The notes under the pieces were generated by a model. That model saw nothing but the letters and a program-made list of their open reading frames with translations. It did not search any database and was not told the origin of the DNA. Positions 40,061 through 53,200 of a stretch of 64,000 nt of DNA are shown in pieces. Location of the stretch: positions 24,090,213 to 24,154,212 of the forward strand of contig CM067089.1 of assembly GCA_034008185.1 (NCBI GenBank). Direction: 5' to 3'. Position 1 is the first letter of the stretch. The number at the start of each line of letters is the position of its first letter. Source of the DNA: Gorsachius magnificus. Taxonomy: Eukaryota; Chordata; Aves; Pelecaniformes; Ardeidae. A program made the position numbers and the translations under genes.

Positions 40061-43000
40061 TGAGTATCCTAAGATGTTGATAATAAACAATTGATTCCTT
40101 CTGTAGTTTCGAGTGCCACCTAATGAAAATAATGATTTGGACACGTGATTACATACTTAAAAAACTTACAAAAAGGAAATATACTTGGTAGTATGCATGT
40201 GTGCTGGTGGTAAAAAATACTGCCTGTGGTTTTGAGCTACAGAAATTCATGTTATTACCCACTATCAGTAAGTGACTATCTTGAGGGATAGGCAAGACAG
40301 AGCTAGCTGCATTGAGAAACAGAGAGGTTAAATAGAACTAAAATAGAAATATTACTTGGTATTTACTGTTGGTTGTGCTCAAAGAAGGGTTTTCTGCACT
40401 CATTATTTGTTCATGAGGAAAACTATTAGAGCTTAATGCATTTTAATAGGAGCTTAGAGTGGACGTATACTGTTGTCTTGGTCTGCTTAAATATCCTGAT
40501 GTATTTTTAATTTTTTCTTGGTTTAAATTTACTGACTGGTTACTGATTGAAAATAATTTAAAATAGCACAAGGGGTGAAGAAAAATAAATGTTTTAGCAG
40601 TGTAGTTGAATTGACATGAACTACTTACATTATTGTAAAAAACAAAAAGATTGATTTAGATTGTGGTTAACAACTGTCACCATTGTTTTGGAGTTTGTGG
40701 TAATAGAGAATATTACTCAGATAAAATGCTGCTTAATCTGAGTGACGTATGGAAACAATTAGTTTATAATTTCATTTTGGAACAGCTCTGCAAAACTTTC
40801 TGATATTTTATCGTCTCTGAATTGGAACCTGAGCTTTGCAACTTGGTTAACTTATATTTTGCTGTTTTACTGTATTTGTAGGTAAAAGTAAAAATTGTAG
40901 TTACTATAGTAAAATATGTCTGCCACGTATGAGTGTGTGTATGTCTTTTTTTTTTTGTCAGCTCTTTACAGGCAGCTTAATATGATTTGCACTACAGCTT
41001 TAGATAATCTGAATTGTAGCAAAGATAAGGTCTAAGATCTCTTGATGACTGAATACTTCTGATATTAAAATATTCTTGGCAAATATTCTGTTAAGTTAAA
41101 CAAATTTTCACTTTGATGTAAGCTGGAGTAAGTTGATGCTTGTGAAACAGCAGTTTCAATTAGCATTCACTAAAGGTTTATTGACAGTTAACACCTGGTC
41201 TCTACTGTGCCAAGTGGGAAGCATCTATTGCAGTCTCATATGACTGTTGCATAATTAGGATTATGATCTCTAATTTGCTTTTAATTTTGTAAATCTAGTC
41301 TTATTTTCAAAACGAGTCAGTGTTACTGTTTTCCTGCATTTTTATTGTAGAACAGAGTTATTGATGTTAAAAGTATTCAGTAGTATACTACTTTCCAGAA
41401 ATGAAAAACAACTTGCCCTTTCATTGGTTAGTCAGCAAGGAAATTTGGACACACAGAATTCACTGGTAGGTCTCAGAAAGCATGTATTTTTTTCTGTATT
41501 ACTTATGAGAAGCAAACAGAAAATGACACAGGTTTTTTGGAAGTGGTATTCTTGTATACAAGCTGCCAAATGTATACTGGGAACATAAGGAGCAAGTGTA
41601 AATGTTTTTGTAATACTGCTGAGAAATAACAAAGGAAATGACCTTGTTCCTTAGTGCTCCAGAACATATTTTGGTGCATCCAAGGATGAAGAAGGTAAAA
41701 TGCTACATGCTTTTTCCTGCCTGCAATGTCTTTTGACCCTTATTGGCTATGCATAAGGGCAGGGAGTTATTTCTGGCTACAGTGTTTTGCAGCAAATACT
41801 ATGGTGCAAATCCCTAGATGTATCCGCAAAATTTTTGAGTCATGGCTGATCAGTTGGAAGATTTTCTTCCAAAAAGACGGGGGGAAAGCATAAACTTGTG
41901 GTGAATTACTGAACTGATGGAAATTCTCTAATAGTATTTCTGTGATTAGTTAAACTCAGATGAAACTTTCTAAAATTTTTTGATTAGAGATTTAATAGAG
42001 GGAGAGAAATTTTAGTTGTCTTGACCTATGGTATAGTAATCATCTATAATACGCATATTTTAAGGTTTGTGAAGGTACTCTGTGTATATATATAATGTGT
42101 GTATGTATTTGTAGTGTTTAGCAACAGAATCAGAAATGTAATCTTTTAAAAATCTAGTGGTATAATTTTTCATTTTCCTACAGCATTTCAGAATTTCAAC
42201 AGTAAAGCTTGCCTTGTGGTGGCTGATGCTTCTGAGTGTAATCGTGTACATTTTTGAGATAATATAGAGGGGGAGATATCCAAATAATCTGGTATAAGGG
42301 GGGCTTTTCAAGAACACTCGCATAAATTTGTCTGACTCTGCTGAGAAAACAAAAAAAAAATTACTTTGAGAAATGTCTTTAAATCATGATCCTTAAGAGC
42401 TGATGTTTTAACCTTACATTTGAATGACTCTTACTTTTTCCATCTTGTTTCAATATGCCTAAATGCAAACACATGTGGAAAATGTTCTTTTGGCTTTTAT
42501 CAAACTGACATTTTTTTTTTGGAAAATACTTTATGTGAAATTCTGTTTCAACAGTAAATACTTTCATGAAGAGTCACTGTTTTCTGAACTGTGGATAATA
42601 AGGGAGAAGAATATGACAATCTGCTATATTCAATTATAGCAATCATATTCCTAATACATTTATCTTTCTGTTGTGTTATGTGTCTGTGGTGCTAACCTGC
42701 CTCCAATACTTCCTTTTTAGCATGTTTCATTCTTCCCCTCTACTCCCCTACCCATCCCCAAGCTCTTTAATTCTGTGCCAAGCTAATAAGGAGAAGAACT
42801 AGCTCTGGGTAAAGTCAGTCATTGCCAAGCAGCTGTTATACAGTTTTCTCATGTACCTCTGTGATTGTACCTCATTTCTAAAAGGCAATGTTTTTGCTCT
42901 TTCAGGTCCAATTTTAAGTAAGAACAACCAATTATATCTGCATCTCAGTCGTAATTGGTTATATGTCAAAGACTAGGGATGAAATAGTTCATATATGTAA

Positions 43001-43902
43001 CTATCCTTTCTAAGGTTTGAACTTTGAACAGTTGTACAGTTTAGAGAAATTAGATACACACTTTAGAGTTAAAGATATGAATTTCTTTTCTTTTTAGCCA
43101 CAGTATGTGTCCTAAAGTATTCTCCCTTTTTACTTCTGTTTAAAAATAATAACCTTATGGTTTAATTAAAATGTTTGAACTTCAAGATTAGACCTTTTCC
43201 TTAAATCCAAATTAGATTTTACTTAGGATCAAATTATGAGGGCTTCAGCTTGCCTGCTAACACTGACCAGGGAAGGTTGTCTTTCTACAACATGTGCCCC
43301 ATCTGCCTGGCGGTGTGGCTGCCTGCATCGTTCTGGCATTGGCCCAGGCTGTGATGAAACTGAGAATGTGACAGACGACAGGCTTGTCCAGATGTATGCA
43401 TAACTACTCCTGCCATGCCCTGCAAAACAATCAGGATGCAGGTTTGGCATTATTTAGTTGTTTGTGTTGATTTATTCCTTGCAGGTTTTCTTAAAAAATG
43501 GAAACAATACTTGGTACTTTTTTGTACTTTTACTGAGCTTTTAGTATTATTAAAACAGGTTGTATAATATGATGCTCACTCTCACATATTTTTTTCTTTA
43601 ATTTATGGAGTGATTTCATAGACATTCTGACACAGGTTACTTAATTTGAAGATTTAAGTAGATTTTAAAAAATGCAATTAAAAGGATCAAACATCTAACT
43701 GTCAGTGTTATTAGTCTGTTTCTCCTCACAGCTGAACATTTAAGCTATTGCCATGTTTTAATATGACTACTTCTTGAATTAAAAATAAATATCTGGGAAA
43801 GGTGTCAGAATCACCATTAATTACGATTTTTAATGAAAATCTAATTAAAATTCATCCAATAGCTTGAAAACATACCAAATCCTAGTCTACCTTCCTCTCT
43901 AG

Positions 43903-43965
43903 AGGGATCAACAAAGGCTGCGTCCCCAGCCCCAAGGAACCACCAAAGAAAAAGAAGTTACAGAC
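43903..43965 (+). other. Exon-like cassette in the ADK intron (63 nt, hypothetical)
   Basis: The segment is preceded by a pyrimidine tract ending CTCTCTAG and followed by GTATGT. It is 63 nt long and richer in GC than its surroundings. Entered in phase 2, as it would be after ADK exon A, it is open throughout. It encodes GINKGCVPSPKEPPKKKKLQ and leaves two bases that exon B would complete to threonine. The basic cluster PPKKKKL resembles a nuclear localisation signal. There is no known ADK exon here, and a chance combination of splice-like sites is quite possible. Confidence 0.25.
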
Positions 43966-44979
43966 GTATGTGCAACTTGCAAGCTTTTGTTGATTATTTA
44001 AGAGGTTTCCATCTTAGCGATTTGGAAAGTTTTTATAACACCAAACACAAATGTACAATCCACTGGAAATATTGCATTGTTACTATTATACAAAATAACC
44101 AGATTTTTGTCTTACATTCAGGTTGTCATTATCTGGCATACAAAAGCAAAAAGGGCAAAAATAATTTTTCTCTCCTCTCTAGCTGTTTTTGGCAGCTGAT
44201 TTTGTAAAGTGTAGCTCCCTGCTGATGTATGCTATTGAGTACATCTTGGGTAATAAGCAGATATATCAAAAGATATCCAGGGCAACACACCCTGCTGAAA
44301 AACAAGAGATTACTTTTCTCTACTTCTTGCGGATAAGTAGCTTCTGACATATGCATCAGAAGTGGGTTTTTTTCCTGGTGCGCCCTCTGTATAAGACAGT
44401 TAAATGTTGGTATCCTATGGCTATTTTACTCTTCAAAAAGTTTCTTTCTAGCCTAATATGTTGTGTCCAAAAACTTATAAACATTACTTGAATTGCATTA
44501 CTGCAGCTCCATTGCCCTATGTTGTCTGCCTTCAGTCACAGGGAATGTTTTATGTGCTTATTTTTGTTGTCAGTTTGGTTTTGAAACCATGGTGAGGCAA
44601 ACATGACTGTATTTGTTGCTGTGTAACACAGAACAAGAAGATAGTCCCAGCTCAAAAGAGCCTCACATTTTGTGTATAAAGTGAGTTATGAGAGACAGGT
44701 ATTGATCCAGGAGAGGATGGCCAGTCATTAGGCTGGAGAATAGCCTCGGGAAAACACACAGCCTTGCTGATGACTTTTTTAGACATTATGGTGAAAGTCT
44801 GAAGGAAGATATAAAGTAGATTTGCTAATATTCATAGCAAATTCTAGTAACTGGACATTGGATGATATCATAGGTTATCAAGAGAAAAGGTATCTTGGAC
44901 TGCTTTGTGCCCGGAGGCTGGTGTAAATCTGAATGTAATGAATGAAGGATGATGTGTTCAGTGCCATATTGCTTTTCAG

Positions 44980-45084
44980 GACCTTGAAAATGCAGAGGGA
45001 GCGGCTTCGGCATGAAATCATGGAGAAAGGTCTAGAAGAGGGGTGTGGAGAGGGGCGAGCTGGTCAGAGGGATCACCGGCACAG
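44980..45084 (+). other. Second exon-like cassette in the ADK intron (105 nt, hypothetical)
   Basis: The segment follows TTGCTTTTCAG and is followed by GTGATC. It is 105 nt long, and of the three frames only the one entered in phase 2 is open, giving a charged peptide that contains MQRERLRHEIMEKGLEEG. It leaves two bases at the end, so it too would be in frame between exons A and B. The surrounding DNA (44640-45330) is richer in GC and purines than the rest of the intron and might be an unrecognised old repeat. Confidence 0.2.
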
Positions 45085-48000
45085 GTGATCTTTGCAGCTG
45101 TCTGAAGGGGTTAGATATTAAGATGAGTGCATTTATCTGTATAGTACAGAAAGTCATGCTTTTTGAGAGGTGCTATGAGACGGAATAGTGTAAGGTTTAA
45201 ACATAGTTTGGTAAGAGGACAGAAAGACGATGAATAGTGATGCTCAGGTTATGAGTGATTTGAGTGACAAATGGTGGTGAAATTCTCGGCAGTGTTACTT
45301 ACTGGGAGGAAATTCTAACAGCTGTCTCCAGTTTGAGGTAATGGTATGGCATATGTAAGAGGACTCTGCGCCTTTTAAAAATAAGCCTTCCCCTCCTGTA
45401 ATGTAAGGAGATGTATGTTGTTTAAAAAAAAAAAAAGCATGAAAATTGTATTCTCATTCTTGTTTGTAATTCTCTTATAAAATAGCTTCTTCTGTTACCT
45501 TATCATACTTTTTTAATAGCCATTAATTCTGTCAAAAGTGAAACTACTGAAAAGGCTCACATTTCAGTATCAAGTTCAACTAGGAGTCAATCCTTTTTTA
45601 AAAAGGGGGAGAAAAAACCAAAGCAACTGACAGAAGTGCCTGTAGTATAATTGAGCAAAACATTAACATATCCTCTTTGGTCAGTGCTAGAGTTGATCAG
45701 CAGTATCACAGCTAAAAACATATGCTGCTGCAAATGCAAACTTGTTTTGGTTAAAATACGCTGTAATGTGGTGAACAAATTCATGGTACCAAAAATAGGG
45801 GCCCCTCTATATGGTGCTGATTGTGGGATTTATTATTCTGTTATTTAAGGTAATGGTATGTTGCTAGGTCAGGAGAAGGGTCACAGTTCTCAGATATAGC
45901 ACAGCCTTAAGAAATACTCAGAAAGACCAACAATTGCAGAAGTGAAACAAAAATATTATTCAGTCTTGCTCATAAGGTTCTAATTTTCTTGAATTACCCT
46001 AAGTGTGATAACAGCTTAGTCCTGAAGCACACACAGAAGCTCTGTTTAGCATTCCCAGGCCTCAGAACAGCTTCTACAGTTGAACTTCCTTCCTTAAAAT
46101 GGAGCGTTTTATAAAAGCAAATACCATGTTTCTGAGGCATGCTGGAATGACAGTCTTCTCTTTGCAGGTCAGACATACAGCAGACGGTGACAAAGTCAGT
46201 GTTCCCACGCTGCCTGTGCCATCTGCTGACATTTTAAAAAATGTCCATCTAACTGTTCATTTTCTTAAGATAAAATGCTATTGGCATGCTTAATTTTGAG
46301 GTCATCCTTGATACAACTTGGTTATCAGGCTCTTGTGGATTAAAACAATGCAATTTATATTGTCCTTTTGATGTGTCATGGAAAGCAACCAGCAAAAATT
46401 AGTTTTCTTGCATTTGTAAGAACTCTTGTTCTGTTTTATAAAGCAGACCTTCAGAGGTGTTGAGTTTACTGTCTTGATTCAAAGAAAAGCAGTTAGGTCT
46501 TCTAATGTTCAATCTGAAATAGTGAAAGATGGTTGCCATTGTTGTCTTATTCTATTGAGTAATTGTAAAATAATTTGTTCAGATTATTTCTTAGATTACA
46601 TAGCTGTCGCCTTGAAATATATAAGTGTTTAAATACATAGTCATCTAGACTTAGAGCTGCTAATGTAGGTGATCAACTACAGTATACTAAGTTTGTAAGG
46701 TTTAACATGCCATTAAATAATTGGACATAGAAACATGAGATGTCTTTAGGTAAAGGAATTAAAATATGAATTCACATGTTTGTAGATAGATAACAATACA
46801 AAAACAACCATGTGTTTTAGGTAGTACACACTCAAATTGTTTGAAAAGTTAAAATGTCAATTAAATTAAAGAAAAAATATTGCTGAAATACTGGATTGGT
46901 TCATGATGGTTTGTATGTCTCTGCTTGAGAAGCAATTGTTAGGAGACCTGTTGTGTTTTGTTATTTTTTCACTACTTTCATCTACTCGCTAGGAGTCTTG
47001 TTGTTTTTTGAGGGGGGGAGGGGGGTTTCCCACTCTCAGCTACTTGCTATCATTTGACGTTTCAGTTGCTTGACATGGAATTGGTGGATAATTAGTAGTG
47101 TGGATAACTGTGAAAATCATATGTAGTAATTTAGTTCTTGGTTCTTTCTAATTGTCTGCCCATCGGTAGTTTGCTAGGGTGAGCAGCTCATTATTCAAAC
47201 ATTTTAAATGGAAAGTACTGTAGAAATAAAAATGCTCTGACTAGTAACATGGTATTGAAAATCAAAACCTTTTAAACAAACAAGTCATTATTTGACAAAT
47301 CTATCCCCAAAGAAATTGTAAATGTAATATAAGATTGGGGTTGTGAGGGGGAGAGGAAGGGTAGGGTTGGCAGATAGTGTTAATTTTTCACTGTGTCTGA
47401 AATAATGATGTGTCATTGTTTTAAAAGATGCTAAAATAAAAACCAATTCAATATAAAAATACAATAAAAAAGTTAATAGACTTCAAGGACAAAACTGTGT
47501 TATTAATTAGGGTTGACTTGAGGTCATTTTGACCCTCAAATGTGCAAATAAATTTTACAGTAAACATCTTAACTTGCCTGCAGGGGTACTTCCTTCTGAG
47601 TGTAATGTCTTCTGAGATTGTTAATGCTGCTGTTTAATCCACTCATTCTGAAGTATGCTTAGAACTCAAAGGCATGATACAGTATTTGTGCACAGCCTCC
47701 CTGCAGTCTCCACAACTCGCTTGTTCTAGTTTCCTTTTCTGTGACACTTCCCTTTTCTACAGTCTGTGACTAGAGACAAGGCTGCCTCTTAACCTGTAGT
47801 GTACTGTGATCAGAGATGCAAAAAGTACCCTAGAAAAGGAAGTGTCTTACAGAACTCTATCTGTGTCTTAACCCGAAAGTTTGATCTGAAATATGAAGGT
47901 AGATATTTTTGTTAAAAGTTTAAGTATTTGTTTCAACATTCAAACTTAATAATACACTAGTCAATATTACCAGAGAATGCTATGTTTTTCATAGTAGTAC

Positions 48001-48371
48001 AACTTGAAGGATTTGAAAGCTCATTTGGGAGACACTTGGCTTTTCTGTTATTGGACTTTCTCACATACCAGTAGATTTGTTCATAAAAGTGCTTCACCTG
48101 TCAAAATGTACTATTTCATATGAAAACTTGACCCAAACAACAGTGCTATGTTTTAAGTTAATTTTGAAATAGACACCAGATCTCCTCAATCTTCTCACTT
48201 GATTTTACATTCTGTTTCTAGCTTTAATGTGGTAGAATAAGTATCTGAATGTCTTCATTTATATAATTTTTATTCAAGCATATATTTTATCAATTTAACT
48301 GTTCCTTGCAATCAAGCTTATGCTTCAGATAATGGTTTTTTTCAGTTATTTATTCCACTTGCAACTTTCAG

Positions 48372-48377
48372 GTAAAG
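48372..48377 (+). promoter_or_regulatory. Candidate recursive (zero-length) splice site
   Basis: A pyrimidine-rich stretch ends in TTTCAG (48371) and is directly followed by GTAAAG, so an acceptor abuts a donor-like sequence 208 bases before exon B. Such juxtapositions can act as ratchet points in long introns, but they also arise by chance. Confidence 0.25.
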
Positions 48378-48538
48378 GAAACTTCGCTTTGTAATTTGAA
48401 CAAAATCTAAATAGATGTTTTCAGCTTGCACCATATGTAACAGCTAATGTATCTGAATTTCTTGTTTTCAAATCATATGATGTCATCTACTTCTAATCTT
48501 CATGTCTTCTTTTGAAAACACACACAAAAAAATTATAG

Positions 48539-48700
<162 letters not shown>

Positions 48701-48904
48701 TGAGTTTGAACCAACCTGATCTTCTGTATTGTCTATGTTTATGGTGAGCCCTACTGAATAGGTGCTTGTGATTCTGTTGGTCAGACTATGCTTGTATCTT
48801 TTGACATGATTTATTTTGAAAGTGTGCTCTTTATGCTTTTCACATACTTTCTGTTAAGGTTATAATCACAACTACGATGTACCTAAGAGTGGGAGGGAGG
48901 GTTT

Positions 48905-49193
48905 TAAAGAAGATTGAGCCAGGCTCTTGTCAAAGGTGTATGGTGGAAGGATAAGAGGCAAGGACAAGGTCCCTAGCTGCAGTTAGGAATCTTCCAATGA
49001 GGAGAAAAAAAAGTCACAATTAGAATGGATAAACAGAGAAGTTGTTGAATCTCTGTGCTTGGAGGTTTTCATAACTTACCAGGGTGAGTTCTTGGGCAAC
49101 CAGATCTAAATTTGAGGCTGGCTCTGCTTTGGGTGGTGGGTTGGATTAGAGACCTGCAGAAGTCCCTTCTAGCCTGCATTGTTCTGTGATTCT
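48905..49193 (+). mobile_element. CR1 LINE 3' fragment
   Basis: The blocks follow the CR1 3' region in order. GATTGAGCCAGGCTCTTG lies near 48914 and GATAAGAGGCAAGGACAAGG near 48950. AACAGAGAAGTTGTTGAATC is near 49032 and CTTGGAGGTTTTCATAAC near 49059. GGGCAACCAGATCTAAATTT follows near 49093. The fragment closes with AAGTCCCTTCTAGCCTGCAT and GTTCTGTGATTCT, the usual CR1 terminus. It is a 5'-truncated insertion about 250 bases downstream of exon B, in sense orientation. Confidence 0.88.
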
Positions 49194-50499
49194 AACCACA
49201 TTTATCCTGTAAGAACTTGAGAGCTTGTCCCTAAAAGACTGAAATGTAAAACTTCTTTTTATACAAGGATAATTTTTCTGGGTATGGGTATGATGAAGAA
49301 CAGTAATGATAAATTGGGTTTCAGGTATATTAGTTTTTCTATAACTTAAGTATGCCTTTTGTCACAATACTCTTATGCGTATACCTGTGTGTATATTTTT
49401 AGATTGTGATAGATGTACAAATCCTATAAATAAAAATATACAAACTGTATTTATAACCTTTTTGTTAATGATTCTGGCTTAGTAACTTCCAGACTTCCTA
49501 TATAATTAAAACTTACTGCCAGATAGCATTAAATACACACTTGGAAGAAATTAAGTTATAATTTAACAAAGGTTGCCCCGCCAACAAAACAGAAAAAATC
49601 ATTAAAGTAATAATCGCTGCTCCTTTGTATAAAATAGTTGCTGCTTCTTTACTAAGGTTTTAATTTTCTGAAACCCTAAATGTCTCAAAAATGTGTGATA
49701 AGAATGCTTCACAACAGAGAGAAATCTAAGTTGTGTGTGTTCTATTGTATATAGTATTATAATTATGAAATGGTTATGACTTTTACATATAGACAGCTTT
49801 CAGACCCTTTTGGGGTTTTTTTATTATGCAGTCAAGCCAATGTTTTGCTTCTGATACTTTAAAAAAGCCTCTTCATCAGGAGAGCTTGAGTTTATTGGAT
49901 TCATTCCGTGTCAGTATGACTATGGCTTGACCTATGGAGATGGTGTAGATGTGGAACGCTGTTGATCTCTTCCATGACAGCTGATTAAAGGTCAACTTTT
50001 TGGAGGGAGTTCTGCAACTGTTTATTACTTCAGAGACATGAAATTCTGTTTCCATTCCTATACCTAGATTGAGGAGGTTTAGAAGCAGATGCATATGGCA
50101 GACTCAGAGTTTCCAGCTTTGAAGTGTTCAAAGAGCCCAGGATTTTATTTTCATCTCTCCTTGAAGTGACCTCTTTGACTTTAGCAAATTTATTAGCAAA
50201 CTATGTCTCATACTTAACTGCCTGTTAATCTATCAGTCCAGGTATTGTTCAATAATTATACTATGAAGTATACAGAACCTATATAGAGTCAATGAAAAAG
50301 ATGAAATCAATGACATGTAGAGGTTTCTATGTCAATGCTCCTTTCTTACACTGATCAGGTTTTGTCAGTGAACTTTCCTTTACTTTGGCTGTGAGTCGAG
50401 AGCCTTGTTCAGCTCCAGTTGCCATCTGGAATTGTATTTGTCTCCAGAAGGGTTGTCATCTCCTAGTTTTTGTTTCAAATAAGATTGAAAACTTCAAAC

Positions 50500-53200
50500 A
50501 GTTGTGCATGAATAACACAACATCACTAAGAGGCTTTAAAAAGAGGCATGTGAGGGTGAGAGAGAGAAAAGAGAATTCTGGAAATCTTGAAAGAAGCTGT
50601 TATTCTGTAAGCTTTAGCAGAAGAAAAAAAATGTGAGGATAGGAAAAAAATAGTTTAAATGTAAATCAGAAATTAAACTAGAAATTCTGGAAGAACTTTT
50701 GCAGCAATATTCATTGGCATGTTGGAGAGAATAAGTGTGTAAGTAATCTTAGATCTGAATAACTTAAACATGTATTTATTTATTAAAAGTAACGGGAGAA
50801 AGCAAAGACTGATTCAGGAAGCCTGACTGGTGGTTGAGAAGTAAAGGATCAATAAATAAGTTCAGAGCTCTGAGGTATTCACACTTTAAGTGAATGTGGA
50901 TTCTCTGTGAGAAGATGTGTAGGAAGAAATCCTAAGAGTACAGCTCTTTTTAATTTCTCAACATGTGTTTATGGGAAAAGCTCTAAAAAGTATGCTAAAA
51001 ACTGAGACACATAAACTAAAAAAGTTTGTTTTAACTGTTTAAAAGTTGGTGAGAAATAATGGCATGCTAAGGAAAAGCATCCTTAGAAGCCTGACTCCAA
51101 TGGAATGAGTAGAATGGCTGGAAATGAACAAGTGTCCTCTGAAGTCTGGCAACCGTTTTTTTTAAAGTTCATTTCTGAGCAGGAAGAGAGTATTATTAAA
51201 GAGCGTAGGAGGAAAATCGGAGAGCAATTAATGAAATGATTGGAGTAAAAAAAGGAAGAATTTATGAAGCAACTCATAAATAGGGTCATTGAATTATTTA
51301 TTTTAAGTAGTGTGCTTCTTTAAGGGTCAGAAAAGCAACACTACGTTGAAACAAAAACAGCCAAAGGCAAAGGCAATATGGGTGGGAAAACTTACAGGCT
51401 ATAATGTGTTTAGGAAGGAAAAATGAAACTCTCATTTGTCTGCTTACATGGTGTGTGGTGATCATCACTTCTGTTATATGTGCTGGTATATTTTGTATAT
51501 TTCTTTTGTATCTGTAAAGATAGTGAGATCTACTTAAGAAAGACTGTATCTCTGGTCCTGAAAACGATAAACCAACTTTTTTTTTTTTTGCTTAAAAAAA
51601 GAAGGGAGGGGGGAAGTCTTAAAAATACTGTATTTATCATGTGTGAGAAATCTGAGATGGTAATCACAGAAAGAGCAATAGGAGGAAGCTCTGAATTATG
51701 AAGAAAACTGGGAAGAAAATCAAGCTTAAATCATGGGGTTTGGAACTAAAATTTAAAGCAGCATCAACTATAATGGAAATGAAGATTTTTAGAAGTTTAC
51801 AGAGAATTAACCAGAATTGCAGTCAAGCTGTGAGGAGTAGATTCAGGGTGGTTTGTTTTGGTTTTTTTTTTTTCCTAGCATGTTAACAGAAAGATCTGAA
51901 GTGCTGCCTTGAGGGAAAAAATTGGCAGGTAAGGTACTAAAGGGAATCTTGGTATTTCTTCAATATTGTATTGCAGCAGAGCAGAAGTAGAGTCTGCAGC
52001 ATGCTGCAGGAGCGAGCGGAGGTTGGAGAGCATTGTGAGAATGAAAAAGCTGAATGTTGACTGCCCATTGTGGGCATTATGGAAAGGGTATCTCAGCAGG
52101 GTCAGAAAAAGAAAAAGGCCTGGATGTATCAGGGACAACAGGAAGGATTTTTTAGAAGAAATGTTTCTAATGTATAGTGGAGAAGACAGATTTTTGCAAA
52201 ATGAAATGCAGAAGCAGAGCCTAAACATACGTTATAGGGAAAGCTCTGTAAAAGGAAAGGAAGGAACAAATGAAAAATTATTCTGTTGGAAAAAAAAGTA
52301 CAAAACTGTTGGATTAAAAATTGAGAGGATGGAAGATAAACTATAAAGAGGCAGAAATATGAAAATATCACACTCTTACACTGAGATAATACACTTTTCA
52401 AAAGTATTTATAAGTACGATAATATTTTTTTAAAATACCTGAAAATGGTGAAGGGGAGTACAGAGAGCAATATAGAAGTAATAAAGAGCAGTACTGAAGC
52501 CAGTGAGGTAGAATGTTTATGTTCAAGTTCTCTGGGATATTAAAGTTGTTTGAACATGTACTGATCTTGAAAAGAGTGGGGAAGTCAAAATTATTTTGGC
52601 TTGACCTAACTCATGTTTTGGATGAGGACGGCAGGGGTGGGGGGCAAAGTGGTTTACATGTTCCAGAAATGGCAGTAACAAGCATAAAAATGGAAAAGAT
52701 AAAATAAATGAGATTATAGTTTAGTCATTCCCTAATGAGTTTAAATTAACAGCAAATTGTGTCTTGGAAATACTAATTCATATTGGGAGAAGGAATAGTG
52801 ACAGAAAAGTGAAGAAAGTGGAGACAGAAAAGCGTGAGGGAAAAGACAAAACTGTTCGAGAGGACAGGAAGTAAGTCATCTACAAAGAGAAAAATGGTAT
52901 AAAAATCCCAGTGTTGCTCTGATTCTGTGTCCCTCGCTGTCCCATCCTTGTTTCTTCCATACCAATCTGCCTTTCCTTGTCCACTCTCATCTTTCTCAGG
53001 TGTAAATTTGTTCACCTGGAAGATAAAAGATGGCTAACTAGAACAGACTGAGTACTTCTAAAGCCTTAAGGAAAAGTCTTATTGAAATAAATATATTTTC
53101 ATTTAAGACTTTAGCGCTGAGTGGAAAAATAGAGACAGACCATAAAGAATGGGGAGAGGGGAAGAGGAGGAATGATAGAGAATTTTCCTGAGTGCAGTAC
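50500..53200 (+). other. Purine-rich (A/G) block of unknown origin
   Basis: Over about 2.7 kb the + strand is clearly richer in A and G than the T-rich remainder of the intron, and open frames are longer than usual on it (51966-52346, 126 codons). I recognise no domain. It may be the coding strand of a decayed retroelement or simply a compositional block. Confidence 0.4.

Noticed and set aside
46163..46250. Possible exon after CTCTTTGCAG near 46167
   Set aside because: The acceptor looks good, but I could not find a matching donor with an open ADK-compatible frame.
51966..52346. 126-codon + strand open frame
   Set aside because: A low-stop frame caused by the purine-rich composition; no start context, domain or splice evidence.
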